Origin: Clostridium sp. CAG:678
GTDB lineage: Bacteria; Bacillota; Clostridia; Oscillospirales; Acutalibacteraceae
DNA length: 64,000 bases
Reading direction: 5' to 3'
Assembly: GCA_000431535.1 (NCBI GenBank)
Contig: HF991822.1
Span: 77,164 to 141,163 of the forward strand
Shown: one piece after another, positions 53,854-62,936 of the stretch
Position numbering within the stretch: position 1 is the stretch's first letter
How the letters are laid out: every line of letters begins with the position of its first letter
Notes under the pieces: model-generated
Database searches by the model: none
Told to the model about the DNA's origin: nothing
What the model saw: the letters and a program-made list of their open reading frames with translations, nothing else
Made by a program: the position numbers and the translations under genes

Positions 53854-53878
53854 AAGCCCGCCGTTTCGGCGGGCTTTT
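53854..53878 (+). terminator. Terminator after ispH/rpsA
   Basis: Stem AAGCCCGCCG / CGGCGGGCTT (53854-53863 / 53867-53876), loop TTT, then TT-rich tail. Confidence 0.83.
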
Positions 53879-53916
53879 GTTATTCATCATTTTATACTGC
53901 TGATTAAGGAGTTTGT

Positions 53917-54501
53917 ATGAAAGCCTTGTGTATCTGTGCCAGTCCTCGTCATAACGGAAGTTGTTCTTTTATTCTGGATTGTTTTATAAATGGCTTTATA
54001 ACAGAAGAAAATACTGCTGAAAAGGTTTGTATTTCTGATGTGGATATACAGTATTGCCGCGGTTGCAAAAAATGTTATGAAAACGGAATCTGTATTCAAA
54101 AGGACGGTGTTTTGAATCTGGTGAAGAAGATGCTGGATTCAGATATCGTTGTTATCGCGGCTCCTTCCTATTGGGCGGATGTGCCCGGGCAGTTAAAAAC
54201 GTTTTTTGACAGAAATACACCTTTTGGAGATACCAATCCAAATCGCATTGTAAAAGCAAAAAAACAAGTGCTTGGTGTATCCATTGTCGTCAGAGCAGGC
54301 AACTCCGAAAAGGAAAATGAGATCATACTTGATTTTATTGAGCACTATTACGGGCATATGGGAATCGCCCCGATACAGCGCTTTTCAATAAGAAATACAG
54401 ACTCTCTTGATGATCTGATCACAAAGCAGAAACGCAATCTTGAAGAGATCTGTGCGTTTGCAGCCTCGTTAGGTAAGAATGATAAAGGAGAAACGATATG
54501 A
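53917..54501 (+). CDS. Flavodoxin-fold NAD(P)H:FMN reductase-like protein
   Basis: A 194-residue flavoprotein of the iron-sulfur-flavoprotein/NADPH-dependent FMN reductase group. The FMN phosphate loop is ASPRHNGSC (8-16) and the second site APSYWADVPGQLKTFFDR near residue 88-105. A Cys pair in CRGCKKCYENGIC (about 48-60) resembles the cluster motif of iron-sulfur flavoproteins, though spacing was judged by eye. It overlaps the methyltransferase gene by 4 bases. Partner and substrate unknown. Confidence 0.85.
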   Translation: MKALCICASPRHNGSCSFILDCFINGFITEENTAEKVCISDVDIQYCRGCKKCYENGICIQKDGVLNLVKKMLDSDIVVIAAPSYWADVPGQLKTFFDRNTPFGDTNPNRIVKAKKQVLGVSIVVRAGNSEKENEIILDFIEHYYGHMGIAPIQRFSIRNTDSLDDLITKQKRNLEEICAFAASLGKNDKGETI

Positions 54502-55256
54502 GCGATTGGAATGCTGAAAGTTATTTGAAGTTTAAAAAGGAAAGAACGCAGCCTTGTATTGATCTTGCGGCAAGAGTGCGTTCTGCTGCGCCGAAAACCG
54601 TTGCAGATCTCGGATGCGGACCGGGAAACAGTACGGCGGTGCTGAAATCTCTTTTCCCCGGCGCAGTGATTACCGGGTTTGACAATTCTGAAAATATGAT
54701 CCGCAATGCAAAAGAAAACTGCCCGGATCTTCAGTTTGAACTGCGTTCAGTATGGGATCTTGAACAAAATTATGATCTGATCTTTTCCAATGCCTGCCTG
54801 CAGTGGGTACCGGATCATGAAAAACTGATTCCGTTTCTGTTTGCAAAACTCAATTCCGGCGGATTGCTTGCCGTTCAGATGCCGATGAATGCCGAAGAGC
54901 CGCTTTTTAAAATCATCAAAGAAACAGCGGAAACTTCCGAATTTGATTTCAGCAGCGTTTATTTTGAAAAGAATGATATCCTGAAACCGGAAGCGTATTA
55001 TGATCTGTTGAGCCGGCATACAGACTGCTTTACGATCTGGGAAACCGTTTATTATCATACCATGAAAGATCATTCTCAGCTGATCGACTGGGTGCGCTCC
55101 ACTCGTTTAAGGCCGTATTTATCCGTTTTGAACGAACAGGAGCAACAACGCTTTGAGCAGGAAATTCTTGAACGGGCAATTAAAGCCTATCCGCCAACGG
55201 AAAACGGCAGCATTATTTTCCGTTTCAGGCGTTTGTTCTTTGTTGCACAGAAGTAG
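54498..55256 (+). CDS. Class I SAM methyltransferase, trans-aconitate methyltransferase-like
   Basis: A 252-residue methyltransferase. Motif I VADLGCGPGNST (about 35-46), GFDNSENMI, and SNACLQWVPDHE are the hallmarks of the Tam family (methyl ester on trans-aconitate in E. coli). The opening WNAESYLKFKKERTQPCIDL also fits Tam. ATGA overlap with the preceding flavoprotein gene; GGAG precedes the ATG. The true substrate in this organism is not certain. Confidence 0.85.
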   Translation: MSDWNAESYLKFKKERTQPCIDLAARVRSAAPKTVADLGCGPGNSTAVLKSLFPGAVITGFDNSENMIRNAKENCPDLQFELRSVWDLEQNYDLIFSNACLQWVPDHEKLIPFLFAKLNSGGLLAVQMPMNAEEPLFKIIKETAETSEFDFSSVYFEKNDILKPEAYYDLLSRHTDCFTIWETVYYHTMKDHSQLIDWVRSTRLRPYLSVLNEQEQQRFEQEILERAIKAYPPTENGSIIFRFRRLFFVAQK

Positions 55257-55262
55257 CCGCAT

Positions 55263-55302
55263 AAAAAATGCCCTTGCGCTTATTTTGTCGCAAGGGCATT
55301 GC
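55263..55302 (-). terminator. Terminator between tam-like gene and DUF4364 gene
   Basis: Stem AATGCCCTTGCG / CGCAAGGGCATT (55267-55278 / 55289-55300). The T-run is on the minus strand, so it mainly serves the DUF4364 gene. Confidence 0.82.
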
Positions 55303-55307
55303 TCATT

Positions 55308-55886
55308 TTAGTCTTGATACTCGCTGAACAGGGAATCGATCAGGTTGTTGTATATCTTAACGGGATCTGCATAGAACTGATCCTTTATCATTTCTGCCTG
55401 CGCGGCTGTGGCCGCCCGCAAAGAAAGCGTCATAAAATCTTTTCCGCAGTCCTTAAAATGCATCGTAACCACATAATCTTCGCCGTCTTTTTCTATTTCC
55501 ACTTCGTTTTCTTTTTTATAAAGTTCTTTAACGGCAAGTTTGGCGGCAAGTTCCACGCTTCTTTTACGCATGGAGTACGGCAGTTCATTTTCAATCAGCT
55601 CTACGATCTTTTCACAGTTGCTGGCAGGTTTCAGAAAACCGCGGTCATCAATGACGGCAAGGCCTTTATCCTTTATTTTTTGCAGCGCGCTTGTTGCCTC
55701 AAAGTAATTGGCAAATTCTCCCTCCGCCATTGTTCTGATCAAAACATCCTCAGTGAGCCGTTCTTTGGCATTTACAATAACGTAGCAGATCATTAAATAT
55801 ATATCCATGGTTGAGTGAAGCACACCGTCTGAAGAGCCGTAGGGCAGTGCGTCAAAGTTTAAATTTTCCTGATCTTTATCGCTCAT
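55308..55886 (-). CDS. DUF4364-family protein (winged-helix-like)
   Basis: A 192-residue cytoplasmic protein. The N-terminal part (MDIYLMICYVI ... FANYFEATSALQKIKDKGLAVI) has the layout of a winged helix seen in DUF4364, followed by a long helix (ENELPYSMRKRSVELAAKL) and a mixed alpha/beta domain. Family function unknown, probably regulatory. ATG 55886 has GAGGTGA 4 bases upstream; longer readings to 56123 cross the divergent promoter. It is divergent from DUF1858/trmK. Confidence 0.72.
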   Translation of the reverse strand: MSDKDQENLNFDALPYGSSDGVLHSTMDIYLMICYVIVNAKERLTEDVLIRTMAEGEFANYFEATSALQKIKDKGLAVIDDRGFLKPASNCEKIVELIENELPYSMRKRSVELAAKLAVKELYKKENEVEIEKDGEDYVVTMHFKDCGKDFMTLSLRAATAAQAEMIKDQFYADPVKIYNNLIDSLFSEYQD

Positions 55887-55931
55887 AAAATCACCTCGTT
55901 TGAAAAATATATTAACATAATCTTTCCTCAC

Positions 55932-55960
55932 TTGCAAACAATTTTGATTTATACTATAAT
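55932..55960 (+). promoter_or_regulatory. Promoter of the DUF1858-trmK-nif3-rqcH-ispDF run
   Basis: TTGCAA (55932-55937), 17-base spacer, TATAAT (55955-55960). Confidence 0.6.
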
Positions 55961-56033
55961 AACAGCGTAATTTACCGCGCCTTTTACCTACTATAAAAAT
56001 GCGCGTAAAAATATTTTGAAAGAGGTTGTTAAA

Positions 56034-56234
56034 ATGAAAGAAGTAACAAAAAATACTATTATTGGTGATATTCTGGATATCTGCCCGGATGCTGCGCCGC
56101 TTTTTCTGGAGATCGGCATGCACTGCCTTGGCTGCCCTGCGTCAAGAGGGGAGACGATTGAACAGGCATGCGCCGTTCACGGCAATGATCCGGACGAACT
56201 CGTTAAAAAGGTAAATGAACTTTTAAATAAGTAA
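56034..56234 (+). CDS. DUF1858 protein (redox-disulfide type)
   Basis: A 66-residue protein of the DUF1858 fold with the motif MHCLGCPAS: a CxxC pair as in the hybrid-cluster-associated redox disulfide group. It may carry a thiol or bind metal; the role is not known. ATG 56034 has AGAGG 8 bases upstream. It precedes trmK by 3 bases, so it shares its mRNA. Confidence 0.85.
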   Translation: MKEVTKNTIIGDILDICPDAAPLFLEIGMHCLGCPASRGETIEQACAVHGNDPDELVKKVNELLNK

Positions 56235-56237
56235 ACG

Positions 56238-56876
56238 ATGATTGATCTTTCTTTAAGACTAAAAGCCGTTGCCGACCTTGTTCGCCGGGATTCCTATCTT
56301 GCGGATATAGGTTGCGACCACGGCTTTTTGCCTGTATATTTGTTGCAGTGCGGCAAAATCAAAGGCGCCGTGGCGTCCGATATCAACAAGGGGCCGCTGG
56401 AGCGCTGCCGCGCGCTTGTGGAGCAGTATGATCTTTCGGCGCAGATCCAATGCGTTTTGTCTGACGGATTATCCAAAATCAGGTTTTCTGAGTTGCAGGA
56501 TATTGCCGTTTGCGGAATGGGCGGGGAACTCATTGCGTCTATTTTAGAGCAATGCCCGTATTCAAAAACACCCGGTGTGCATTACATATTTAATCCGATG
56601 ACGCACCCTGAAAAACTGCGTGCCTACCTTTGTAACAACGGCTATGAGATCGGCAGTGACCTGATCGTGAGGGATGGAAACCATGCCTATTCCGTGCTGG
56701 ATGCGTATTATACAGGCGCAAAAAAAGATTATCCGCCTGCCTATTATTTTCTGGGAAATATCCGTGATTTTTCAGATAAAAATTATTTTAAAAGTCTTTT
56801 GCATTATCTGAAAAACAAGCAGAAAGGCGGAGCGGATTATACGCAGGTCATTCAGGAGATAGAGGCAAGATTATGA
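56238..56876 (+). CDS. trmK: tRNA (adenine22-N1)-methyltransferase
   Basis: Makes m1A at position 22 of tRNA with SAM. 212 residues. Motif I ADIGCDHGFLPVYL (about 22-35), SDINKGPLERC and the family-specific VCGMGGELI (about 91-99) and NPMTHPEKLR are present. The gene is followed by the Nif3-like gene with a 4-base overlap, the same pair as yqfN-yqfO in Bacillus. Confidence 0.93.
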   Translation: MIDLSLRLKAVADLVRRDSYLADIGCDHGFLPVYLLQCGKIKGAVASDINKGPLERCRALVEQYDLSAQIQCVLSDGLSKIRFSELQDIAVCGMGGELIASILEQCPYSKTPGVHYIFNPMTHPEKLRAYLCNNGYEIGSDLIVRDGNHAYSVLDAYYTGAKKDYPPAYYFLGNIRDFSDKNYFKSLLHYLKNKQKGGADYTQVIQEIEARL

Positions 56877-57625
56877 TTACAGTTCAAGAGATTTATGATT
56901 ATATCGATCATGAGGTTGCGCCTTTTGATACGCAGGAGGCATGGGATAATGCCGGTTTGATCACCGGTTCCGCGGATTCTGAAGTCAGCAGGGTCGTTAT
57001 GAGCCTGGACGTTACAAAAGCCGCTGTTCAAAAAGCAGTGCAATGCAAAGCACAGCTGATCCTATCCCACCATCCGCTCATCTTTCAGGCGGTAAAACGG
57101 CTTGATCCGGATTCCGCACTTTATATGTGCGCGCAAAACAACATATCGGTTATCTCCGCCCACACAAATTTTGACAGGGCGCAAAACGGTATCAATACCA
57201 ACCTTTGCAGAATTCTGGAACTTGAAAACGTAAAGCCGGTTGACGGCACTTTTATTGTGACCGGCGAATTGCAAAAGGAAATGTCGGCAGCGGCGTTTGC
57301 CCGTTTTGTGTCCGGTAGGCTGCATGTAAGCGGACTCCGGTATACGGGTTCGAGTAGGCCAATCAAAACGGTTGCGGTCGGCGGCGGCGCCTGCGAGGAG
57401 TATCTGCCGCAGGCAATGCGGTTTGCCGATTGTTTCGTTACCGGAGATACGAAATATCATGTGATGCTGGAGGCGGCGGAACACGATTTCTGCATGATCG
57501 GCGCAGGTCACTTTGAAACGGAATCCATGGCGTTTTTGATGCTCAAAGAGAGAATCTCTGAAAAATTCCCGGATGTGGAATTTATTTCCGCTGAGCAGCA
57601 GAATCCGGTTTTGGCGGTGTTGTAA
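56873..57625 (+). CDS. Nif3-like dinuclear metal-centre protein (YqfO family)
   Basis: A 250-residue member of the Nif3/GTP cyclohydrolase I type 2-like family, a hexamer with two metals per site. Metal ligands: SHHPLIFQAVK (about 65-75), SAHTNFDRA and the C-terminal GAGHFETE. It lacks the large insert of Bacillus YqfO, so it is the short form. Function is unproven despite wide conservation. Coupled to trmK (ATGA) and to rqcH (TAATG). Confidence 0.93.
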   Translation: MITVQEIYDYIDHEVAPFDTQEAWDNAGLITGSADSEVSRVVMSLDVTKAAVQKAVQCKAQLILSHHPLIFQAVKRLDPDSALYMCAQNNISVISAHTNFDRAQNGINTNLCRILELENVKPVDGTFIVTGELQKEMSAAAFARFVSGRLHVSGLRYTGSSRPIKTVAVGGGACEEYLPQAMRFADCFVTGDTKYHVMLEAAEHDFCMIGAGHFETESMAFLMLKERISEKFPDVEFISAEQQNPVLAVL

Positions 57626-59307
57626 TGGCGCTTGACGGAATTTTTTTATATCATCTGAAAAATGAGGTTTCAGCATTCGCTGTGGGGGCACGGATCGAAA
57701 AAATCCACCAGCCTTCAAAAGAAGAACTTTTATTCTCTCTTCGTTCGCGTGAAGGCGCCAAAAAACTGCTTTTATCCTGCCGGGCGGATACGGCAGGTAT
57801 CTATTTTACCGATTACCCGCCGGAAAATCCTTCTAAGCCGCCGATGCTCTGCATGCTGCTCAGAAAACATCTTTCCGGCGCAAAGATCCTGTCTCTTGAA
57901 CAGGACGGGCTGGAACGAATCATCAGGATAAAACTGCAGGCGGTCAATGAACTCGGCGATCTGGTCGGCTTTACCCTTGTTGTGGAGATCATGGGCAGGT
58001 ACAGCAATATTATTTTGGTGGACGGCAATGGAATCATTATGGATGCGTTAAAGCGCGTGGATGAGGGCAAATCGCATGTAAGAACGGTTATGCCCGGCGA
58101 GCCATACGCTGCCCCCCCGGCGCAGGATAAACTGAATCTGCTTGAAGTCAGCCCGGATCAGATCAAAGCCAGGATATCCCTGTCGCACCGCGCGCCGGCA
58201 AAGGCGTTTCAGGATGCCGTTATGGGCGTTTCTCCCATCGTTTGCCGGGAATATGAAAACGGCGTTTCTGTGGAAAAGATCAGGGAATATGCGCTTTCGC
58301 CGCATCCGGTTGCGATGATTACCGATAAACCGATCGATTTTACGTTTATGCCGGTAACGCAGTATGGCGATCTTGCCGAGATCAGAGCCTTTGATACGTT
58401 TTCTCAGACGCTGGATTATTTTTATCATGAACGCGTTACGATAGACAGGATTCGCCAGCGTTCGGGTGAACTGTTCAAAACGATTAGCACCCTTCAGGAA
58501 AGAGCGGTCAGGAAAGCGCTGAACCGGCAAAAAGAGCTGGAGGATTGCGCTGATAAAGAGGAGTATAAGATCTTCGGCGATCTTATCACTGCGGAGCAGT
58601 ACGCTCTGAAAAAAGGCAGCGCAGTTTATGAAGTCAATAATTTTTATGATCATAATTCGGTTATAAAGATACCGGCAGATCCTGCGCTTACGCCGGTTCA
58701 GAATGCGCAGAAGTATTATAAAGAGTACAGAAAAAAGCAAACTGCTGAATCCAAACTTACCGGCTTTATTCGGGATGCGCTTTCAGAGGCGAAATACCTT
58801 GAATCCGTATCGGATGCACTTTCGCGCGCTGTTTCAGACAGCGAGATCACGGCAATCAAAAATGAACTGGTGGAAACGGGATTTCTGAAACGCAGGCAGC
58901 AGCCCGATCGGAAAAACAAAAAAGCGCTGAAACCTCTTGAATATGAAAGTTCGGATGGCTTTTTGATATTTGTGGGAAGAAATAATGTGATGAATGACCG
59001 CCTTACGCTGAAAACCGCATCCAATCGAGATCTTTGGTTTCATGTAAAGGATACGGCCGGTTCACACGTGATTGTTAAAAATGACGGCAGGGAGTTTACA
59101 GACTGTGTGATCCGAGAGGCAGCAATGCTTGCTGTTCTCAACAGCAAAGCGCACGCTTCTTCCAATGTTGCCGTTGATTATACAGAGGTCAAAAATGTAA
59201 AAAAACCAAACGGCGCCAAACCCGGCATGGTGATTTATGAAACTTATAAAACGGAATATGTAACACCAAATGAAGCGGAACTGGAAAGGATAAGAAAAAT
59301 TGTATAA
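57625..59307 (+). CDS. rqcH: RqcH (Rqc2/NFACT family), ribosome quality control
   Basis: Binds stalled 50S subunits and adds C-terminal alanine tails that mark the chain for breakdown. 560 residues: NFACT-N (~1-215, EIMGRYSNIILVD near 130), helix-hairpin and coiled coil (~270-420), NFACT-R (~445-540, DLWFHVKDTAGSHVIV). Residues 97-98 are Glu-Arg (GLERII), where the studied Bacillus enzyme has the essential Asp97-Arg98. Shares one base with the Nif3-like stop and overlaps ispD by 8 bases. It has also been called a fibronectin-binding protein in older annotation. Confidence 0.93.
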   Translation: MALDGIFLYHLKNEVSAFAVGARIEKIHQPSKEELLFSLRSREGAKKLLLSCRADTAGIYFTDYPPENPSKPPMLCMLLRKHLSGAKILSLEQDGLERIIRIKLQAVNELGDLVGFTLVVEIMGRYSNIILVDGNGIIMDALKRVDEGKSHVRTVMPGEPYAAPPAQDKLNLLEVSPDQIKARISLSHRAPAKAFQDAVMGVSPIVCREYENGVSVEKIREYALSPHPVAMITDKPIDFTFMPVTQYGDLAEIRAFDTFSQTLDYFYHERVTIDRIRQRSGELFKTISTLQERAVRKALNRQKELEDCADKEEYKIFGDLITAEQYALKKGSAVYEVNNFYDHNSVIKIPADPALTPVQNAQKYYKEYRKKQTAESKLTGFIRDALSEAKYLESVSDALSRAVSDSEITAIKNELVETGFLKRRQQPDRKNKKALKPLEYESSDGFLIFVGRNNVMNDRLTLKTASNRDLWFHVKDTAGSHVIVKNDGREFTDCVIREAAMLAVLNSKAHASSNVAVDYTEVKNVKKPNGAKPGMVIYETYKTEYVTPNEAELERIRKIV

Positions 59308-59986
59308 TATAGCGGTGATTCTTGCTGCCGGAAACGGCACAAGGATGGGAATCGAAAAAAGTAAACTGCTGCTGGAGATCGGCGGAAAGACGGTAATCGA
59401 AAGAACAGTGGAAACGTTTGAGAATATGGCGGAGGTCGATGAGATCATTGTCGTTTGCCGCGAATGTGATTTTGAGATGTTTTCGAATCTTCTTCCCGAT
59501 GAAAACGTAACTTTCGTTATCGGCGGGGAAAGCAGGCAGCAAAGTGTGAAAAACGCCGTGGACACCATTGATGAGTGCGATTACATTTTGATCCATGACG
59601 GCGCACGGCCGCTTGTACGGGAAGACACGATCATCAGAACATTGGATAAAGCGCAGACGGACAGAGCCGCCGCGGCGGGCGTATATGTAAAGGACACTGT
59701 AAAGCTCGTGGATGATGATCTGAATGTGGTCGGCACGCCGGATAGAAAATACCTCGTTTCCATTCAGACGCCGCAGATCTTTGATTTTACTTTATATAAG
59801 CAGGCGCTCGATAAGGCAACGGAGCAGGGAAAAGAGTATACGGATGACTGCCAGCTTGTTGAACATTTCGGCGCGAAAGTCAGCGTTGTGATCGGCGAAT
59901 ATGACAATATTAAGATCACTACAAAAAGCGATGTTCCGCTTGCGGAAAGTTTGCTGAAAGCACGTGCGGAGGGCAGATATGAATAA
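59300..59986 (+). CDS. ispD: 2-C-methyl-D-erythritol 4-phosphate cytidylyltransferase
   Basis: MEP-pathway step joining CTP and methylerythritol phosphate. 228 residues. [11 protein letters not shown] (8-18) with the downstream Lys forms the CTP site. [17 protein letters not shown] and the C-terminal [13 protein letters not shown] are typical. Start is TTG 59300, AAAGGA 9 bases upstream, inside the rqcH end. Overlaps ispF by 8 bases; its role fits the ispH gene at 51694. Confidence 0.95.
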   Translation: MYNIAVILAAGNGTRMGIEKSKLLLEIGGKTVIERTVETFENMAEVDEIIVVCRECDFEMFSNLLPDENVTFVIGGESRQQSVKNAVDTIDECDYILIHDGARPLVREDTIIRTLDKAQTDRAAAAGVYVKDTVKLVDDDLNVVGTPDRKYLVSIQTPQIFDFTLYKQALDKATEQGKEYTDDCQLVEHFGAKVSVVIGEYDNIKITTKSDVPLAESLLKARAEGRYE

Positions 59987-60461
59987 GATTAGAATCGGGC
60001 ACGGTTATGATGTGCACCGTTTGCAGAAAGGCAGAAAATGCATCATCGGCGGTGTAGATATCCCCAGTGATTTAGGCCTTTTAGGCCATTCGGATGCAGA
60101 TGTGCTGCTGCATGCCGTGGCGGACGCGCTTCTCGGGGCAGCGGCGCTGGGCGATATCGGAACACATTTTCCGGATACTTCGCCGGAATTTGAAGGGGCG
60201 GACAGCCTTGTTCTGCTCCGAAAAACCGTTGCGTTAATCAAGGAAAAAGGATGTTCAGTCTCAAATATTGATGCTACCGTTATAGCACAGACGCCGAAAC
60301 TGGCGCCGTATATCTTGCAGATGCGTCAGAATATCGCGGCCGCTTGCGGCGTAGAAATTGACTGCGTGTCCGTTAAGGCAACTACGGAAGAAAAGCTGGG
60401 CTTTACCGGTAATATGCAGGGCATAAGCGCCCACTGTGTTTGCCTTATTGAAAAAGAATAA
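59979..60461 (+). CDS. ispF: 2-C-methyl-D-erythritol 2,4-cyclodiphosphate synthase
   Basis: MEP-pathway ring closure, releasing CMP. 160 residues, trimeric family. Metal ligands in GHGYDVHRL (Asp11, His13) and [21 protein letters not shown] and the closing [10 protein letters not shown] are intact. ATG 59979 has GGAGGG 5 bases upstream. Translationally tied to ispD, and last gene of the run before a terminator. Confidence 0.96.
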   Translation: MNKIRIGHGYDVHRLQKGRKCIIGGVDIPSDLGLLGHSDADVLLHAVADALLGAAALGDIGTHFPDTSPEFEGADSLVLLRKTVALIKEKGCSVSNIDATVIAQTPKLAPYILQMRQNIAAACGVEIDCVSVKATTEEKLGFTGNMQGISAHCVCLIEKE

Positions 60462-60474
60462 TATTTAAATTTAT

Positions 60475-60505
60475 GTGCCGCATATCCATTGTGCGGCACT
60501 TTTTT
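60475..60505 (+). terminator. Terminator after ispF
   Basis: Stem GTGCCGCA / TGCGGCAC (60475-60482 / 60492-60499), then six T. Confidence 0.87.
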
Positions 60506-60589
60506 GCAGATTTTTGCTTGCTGTTTAAAGCAAAAATTTCATATCTGTAAGTTTTTTATAATTATTTTTTGAAATATTTGTAAACACTA

Positions 60590-60617
60590 TTGACAAATCG
60601 GAAAAAGTTGCTAAAAT
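60590..60617 (+). promoter_or_regulatory. Promoter of groES-groEL
   Basis: TTGACA (60590-60595), 16-base spacer, TAAAAT (60612-60617). The start point falls in the CIRCE element. Confidence 0.82.
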
Positions 60618-60621
60618 AGTA

Positions 60622-60648
60622 TTAGCACTCAGGGATAGAGAGTGCTAA
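60622..60648 (+). promoter_or_regulatory. CIRCE operator (HrcA binding site)
   Basis: Perfect match: TTAGCACTC (60622-60630), nine bases, GAGTGCTAA (60640-60648). Predicts heat-shock control of groESL by HrcA. Confidence 0.98.
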
Positions 60649-60684
60649 TCGAGGAAACAATATTTTACAGAGGTGAAATTGATT

Positions 60685-60957
60685 ATGACTATCAAACCAC
60701 TTGCAGACAAAGTTTTGCTTGCCCCTATGGAGGCAGAGGAAACAACAGCGTCAGGGCTTTTCATTGCTGCGTCCGCGCAGGAAAAACCTGAATTTATGAG
60801 CGTTGCCGCAGTCGGACCGGGAACAGAAAAATACCCCATGACTGTTTCCGTTGGCGATAAGGTTATTATCACCAAGTACAGCGGTACAAATGTTAAGGTA
60901 GACGGCAAAGAGTATACGATCGCATCCGTGAAAGATATACTTGCTGTTGTGGAGTAA
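60685..60957 (+). CDS. groES: Co-chaperonin GroES
   Basis: Seven-subunit lid of the GroEL chamber. 90 residues, close to the usual ~94. Family features: IKPLADKVLL at the start, the mobile loop around TTASGLFIAASAQEKPE, and VGDKVIITKYSGTNVKVDGKEY. The mobile loop reads GLFIA where GIVLP is common, keeping its hydrophobic character. ATG 60685 has AGAGGTGA 8 bases upstream. Controlled by CIRCE with groEL, 25 bases downstream. Confidence 0.96.
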   Translation: MTIKPLADKVLLAPMEAEETTASGLFIAASAQEKPEFMSVAAVGPGTEKYPMTVSVGDKVIITKYSGTNVKVDGKEYTIASVKDILAVVE

Positions 60958-60967
60958 TCACGGCTAA

Positions 60968-62620
<1,653 letters not shown>

Positions 62621-62633
62621 TAATACCCAAAAG

Positions 62634-62657
62634 CCTCCCGAAAAGGGAGGTTTTTTT
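62634..62657 (+). terminator. Terminator of groES-groEL
   Basis: Stem CCTCCC / GGGAGG (62634-62639 / 62645-62650), then seven T. Confidence 0.85.
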
Positions 62658-62936
62658 GGTTTTGCGTGTGCATTGGTTTCAAAAATCTGAAAGAGAATTT
62701 TTTTGCCGTTCGCTCTTTGCACTAATCTTCAAGCACTTTTGATTTTGTTGATTTTTGATAAAAAATCGACAGATAATGATTGAATTTATATTTTATTATG
62801 ATATAATTATTTAAGAAAATATTTTTACACTTTGTTCTCTTTGTGCTGTTTAGATCGGCAAATTTTGTTTTTGGTTTAATTTTGGCTATATAAAGTTGTC
62901 TTTATATATAATAAAATTGTGGAAAGGATGTTTTAA
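62658..62936. other. AT-rich intergenic region before the secreted-protein gene
   Basis: About 280 bases. I see a possible promoter at 62780-62807 and a second AT-rich stretch near 62890-62925 that could also serve as a -10. There is no gene, tRNA or stable hairpin. Confidence 0.5.
62780..62807 (+). promoter_or_regulatory. Possible promoter of the secreted-protein gene
   Basis: TTGAAT (62780-62785), 16-base spacer, TATAAT (62802-62807), leaving a ~125-base leader. Confidence 0.4.
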
